From positions 62,001 through 126,000 of the forward strand of contig DIDT01000005.1 in NCBI GenBank assembly GCA_002418285.1: a DNA stretch of 64,000 nt, in the 5' to 3' direction. Below the pieces are notes generated by a model that was not told the DNA's origin, did no database searches, and saw only the letters and a program-made list of their open reading frames with translations. The first letter of the stretch is position 1; every line of letters begins with the position of its first letter. A program made the translations under genes and the position numbers. Source of the DNA: Phycisphaerales bacterium UBA5793 (lineage in GTDB: Bacteria > Planctomycetota > Phycisphaerae > Phycisphaerales > UBA5793). Positions 61,680 through 64,000 of this stretch are shown piece after piece.

Positions 61680-64000
61680 TCAGGGCCGAGGCACAACTAC
61701 ACTGCAATTAATCGTGGGTGTCGTTGGGTGTGGATCGAAATCATCGATGAATACTTCTTCGGCCGCGTCCTGCAGGTCAGTGCGAAGATCGGTCCAGAAG
61801 TTGGTGTAGTCGGCGATCCACGCCGCGTTGCCATGGACCTTGTTTGCCCGGACTACCGTAAGGTCAAACACGTCCGGTGTCGGCGTGGAGTCACCGTGCC
61901 AGAATTCACCATAGCACGCCATCAGCAAATTGTACGAAAGCATTTCTGTGAGGTCGCGATCATAGAAGTCTGGGAATCCCGATCGAGCGAGCCCATTCGT
62001 ATGGCCCCCGGGGGTACCGCCCCAATGGTAGACGTAGTCATCCCAAGGTTCGGCAGGTGTATCGCCGTTATCAAAATAGAGCGAGAATTCGCTGGCTTGA
62101 CTAAGCAACCATGTGTTCGATGGCGTCGGGCTCCATTCCGTACACGTCCAGTAATCCGGCTCGTCAAACGAGTACTCGCCGGGATTGTCGAGTGCATAGA
62201 GCGCATCTTCCAGTTGTGTATCCGTGCGATAGTGCAGGTGGATGTCCGTCCACAGTTGATGCTTGTTCGCCAGATCGACGATGGTCTTGATGGCCAGGCC
62301 CGCCCGTTCTGCATCAGTCGTGAGACCGGGATTGCGCAAGTCGGCGTTCTGGCCGTTAAGTGCATTCAAGGTCGTGAACGCAGGCGAAACGATGCGCAGC
62401 GGCCGACCCGCCAGCGCCGAGGCCATGCGGACAACTTCTACCTGTTCCTCAATCCACTCCCCTATGTCAGCGCAAGCAGCCGCGTAACAGGCGCCAGTCA
62501 AAGTCCCGATCGCTCCATCCGAGCACCCGTTGATGTCATAGAGGTAGTAATCTCCCGCGCCGCCGAAGATCTCATTGCCGATCTGGATGTAGTCGATGCT
62601 GTGGGCGTACCGATAGGCGAACGCGAACAGGTTGTCGAGGTATTCATCCTTGGTGGGCGATGTTGAGTTCGTGTAAATTCGGTCGTGGCCGCTCTGCGCG
62701 GGATCGTTGCACCGAATGGTCGCCAGAATCTCCCTTGGTGGAGCGCCGGCAACGCCGCCCTCCATCCAGTCGGCGAGATTGTCATTCTGCGTCGCGCAAG
62801 CCGTCGAATTGTTCACGATATCGTCGAGATCGTCTTCGTGAATGTGCAGACGCACAATTTGCATCTGCGTGACCTGCGCCGCCTTTGACGTAACGCCGTC
62901 GGCGCCCGTCGCATAAAGCCCGACGCGCATGTCTTCACTCTTGTCGATCAGCCAGTCGTGGTCGCTGTCCGGATAGTTCGTCGGATCGTGAATGATGTCG
63001 CGGTAGTCCGGCACCCCATTGTTGTTCGTGTCGTAAGGCACGATCTTGAAGGGAATCCAGTAGTCCGTCTCCGCATCGATCTTGGCAACGCCGACAATCT
63101 CGCCGTCGTCATTGATGTCCGTTGGACGAAACTCGAGCAGGTCATCTGGAAGTCCAATCACGGTGTCGGTGAGATAGAGCTCCGTTCCATCAAACGTGGA
63201 GTGTGACAGGTCTTCGGCGACCCAGAGGTAGGCCGCCGCCGTACCCGGGATATACCCGACGACCTCGGGCAGCGTTTCGTTGTTGATCGCGGTGGGCATC
63301 CACGTGCTCGACAACGACTCCTGCGTCCAGGATGGACCGCTCGAGTAGACCCAGAGGCTTGAATCGACCACTGCGCCTGTCGATGTCGTGAAGGTCGACC
63401 CGATGATGTGGCCGCTGCCGTTGGTATCGACGGCGTGGGCATACTCGGTGTCGGTCGTGAGGCCGCTCAGGTCAACGGCGTTCCAGCCGGAGGCGTAGTA
63501 CCAGACGACCGCCTGCAAATAGTCAGCATCTTCACTCGTGCCGGCAATGTAAGGGTTGGTGGTGCTGTCGGGATCGACACCAAAGGCCGCCGTTCCGCCG
63601 CCTGTGTGCAATGGTGGCAGAGGTACAGTCTCGAAACTCGAACTCCACGCCACCGGAACGCCGCCGGCCGAAGCGCCTACCACCACGCCGTTCTCATTGA
63701 CGTCGTGGGCATAGCCTGAGCCGATCTCGTACAGCGTGCCCTCACGGTCGTCAGGATTGTCGAACTCGTAGTAGAAGGCCGTGTCGGTGCCGCTCACGTC
63801 GTGCGTTCCGCAGATGCCGATGTCGGTTGCCGCATTGATGCCCGACGCAGAGCCGACGATCGCCGTACCGTACTCGTCTTTGAGTGGCCCCTGCCATCCG
63901 GCGAGCGTACTCGTCCCGTTCGACAAGCCCGAGTCGCGCCAGAAGTAGATGTTGGAGTCGCCGTTGTCGATGAACGTGGCGACCACGTCTCCATCGGCAT
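61680..64000 (-). CDS. HAF-repeat / glycoside-hydrolase-like fusion, 3'-terminal part (N-terminus outside window)
   Basis: The frame is open to the right edge, so the N-terminus is missing. About the first 330 visible residues are HAF-like repeats (VNENGVVVGASAGG, INDDGEIVGVAKI). The rest has features of a clan-A TIM-barrel hydrolase: IDYIQIGNEIFGG, with a GNE acid/base candidate, and TCTEWSP, with a TEW nucleophile candidate (GH39/GH5-like pattern). PDYRDIIHDP and DSDHDWLIDKSED are calcium-loop-like linkers. A carbohydrate-active secreted protein is likely; the GH family is not settled. The stop lies 43 bases before the start of the downstream HAF gene on the minus strand. Confidence 0.75.
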   Translation of the reverse strand, partial: ADGDVVATFIDNGDSNIYFWRDSGLSNGTSTLAGWQGPLKDEYGTAIVGSASGINAATDIGICGTHDVSGTDTAFYYEFDNPDDREGTLYEIGSGYAHDVNENGVVVGASAGGVPVAWSSSFETVPLPPLHTGGGTAAFGVDPDSTTNPYIAGTSEDADYLQAVVWYYASGWNAVDLSGLTTDTEYAHAVDTNGSGHIIGSTFTTSTGAVVDSSLWVYSSGPSWTQESLSSTWMPTAINNETLPEVVGYIPGTAAAYLWVAEDLSHSTFDGTELYLTDTVIGLPDDLLEFRPTDINDDGEIVGVAKIDAETDYWIPFKIVPYDTNNNGVPDYRDIIHDPTNYPDSDHDWLIDKSEDMRVGLYATGADGVTSKAAQVTQMQIVRLHIHEDDLDDIVNNSTACATQNDNLADWMEGGVAGAPPREILATIRCNDPAQSGHDRIYTNSTSPTKDEYLDNLFAFAYRYAHSIDYIQIGNEIFGGAGDYYLYDINGCSDGAIGTLTGACYAAACADIGEWIEEQVEVVRMASALAGRPLRIVSPAFTTLNALNGQNADLRNPGLTTDAERAGLAIKTIVDLANKHQLWTDIHLHYRTDTQLEDALYALDNPGEYSFDEPDYWTCTEWSPTPSNTWLLSQASEFSLYFDNGDTPAEPWDDYVYHWGGTPGGHTNGLARSGFPDFYDRDLTEMLSYNLLMACYGEFWHGDSTPTPDVFDLTVVRANKVHGNAAWIADYTNFWTDLRTDLQDAAEEVFIDDFDPHPTTPTINCSVVVPRP

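Noticed and set aside
1..64000. CRISPR array, tRNA, rRNA, transposon or prophage
   Set aside because: I saw no regularly spaced direct repeats, no cloverleaf or rRNA sequence, and no transposase, integrase or phage structural gene; tRNAscan-SE and an IS search would settle this.

Overview
The window looks like a chromosome segment of a planctomycete, most likely a member of the Phycisphaerae (inference). The signs are a GC-rich sequence, many secreted proteins with HAF, FG-GAP or EF-hand repeats, membrane proteins carrying CxxCxYDL...CxECG zinc ribbons, a DUF2959 lipoprotein, a YfbK-like vWA lipoprotein, GTG and TTG starts, a futalosine-pathway menaquinone enzyme (MqnE) and ThyX. I see no rRNA, tRNA, CRISPR array, transposase, integrase or phage gene. 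The content is mainly core metabolism mixed with lineage-specific secreted proteins.

Layout. 1-8.4 kb: the end of a malic enzyme, an EF-hand protein, a DUF2959 lipoprotein, an osmoprotectant ABC transporter (ATPase plus a fused binding protein/permease), a di-haem peroxidase and a HAF-repeat protein. 8.5-14 kb: an orphan HWE-type sensor kinase, a vWA lipoprotein and two small envelope proteins. 14-28.5 kb, mostly minus strand: secreted proteins, cysteine dioxygenase, NAD-type isocitrate dehydrogenase, asnS, a GH16 glucanase, a PilZ protein, an alpha/beta hydrolase, glmS and trpS. 28.8-38.6 kb: a CPBP protease head to head with trpC, an S41 protease, a pteridine-reductase-like SDR facing thyX, a PfkB kinase coupled to a NifU-N protein, a SpoU methyltransferase and mqnE. 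38.8-45.2 kb: a large coiled-coil/Wzz-like membrane protein, a thioredoxin, folP, an esterase and a DUF4097-like lipoprotein.

45.3-47.7 kb holds a tight minus-strand operon: a sulfotransferase-like P-loop protein, a two-TM protein, a class IV aminotransferase and a Rieske protein. Its first and third products match, from memory, the two halves of a single fused plant chloroplast protein. 48.3-52.3 kb holds a TetR gene divergent from a five-gene minus-strand operon (AhpD-like, 4-OT-like tautomerase, SDR, alpha/beta hydrolase, thioredoxin), with two matching palindromes between them. 52.3-64 kb: a YifB/ComM ATPase, zinc-ribbon membrane proteins, a nitroreductase, an FG-GAP protein, MoaB, a HAF protein and a 3'-terminal part of a HAF/glycoside-hydrolase-like protein that runs off the right edge.

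The points I find most interesting are the split plant-type sulfotransferase/aminotransferase pair, the TetR-controlled redox/detoxification operon with its operators, and two types of recurring C-terminal domain on the secreted proteins (one with four conserved cysteines). Many gene ends carry GC-rich hairpins, several of them placed to serve both strands.
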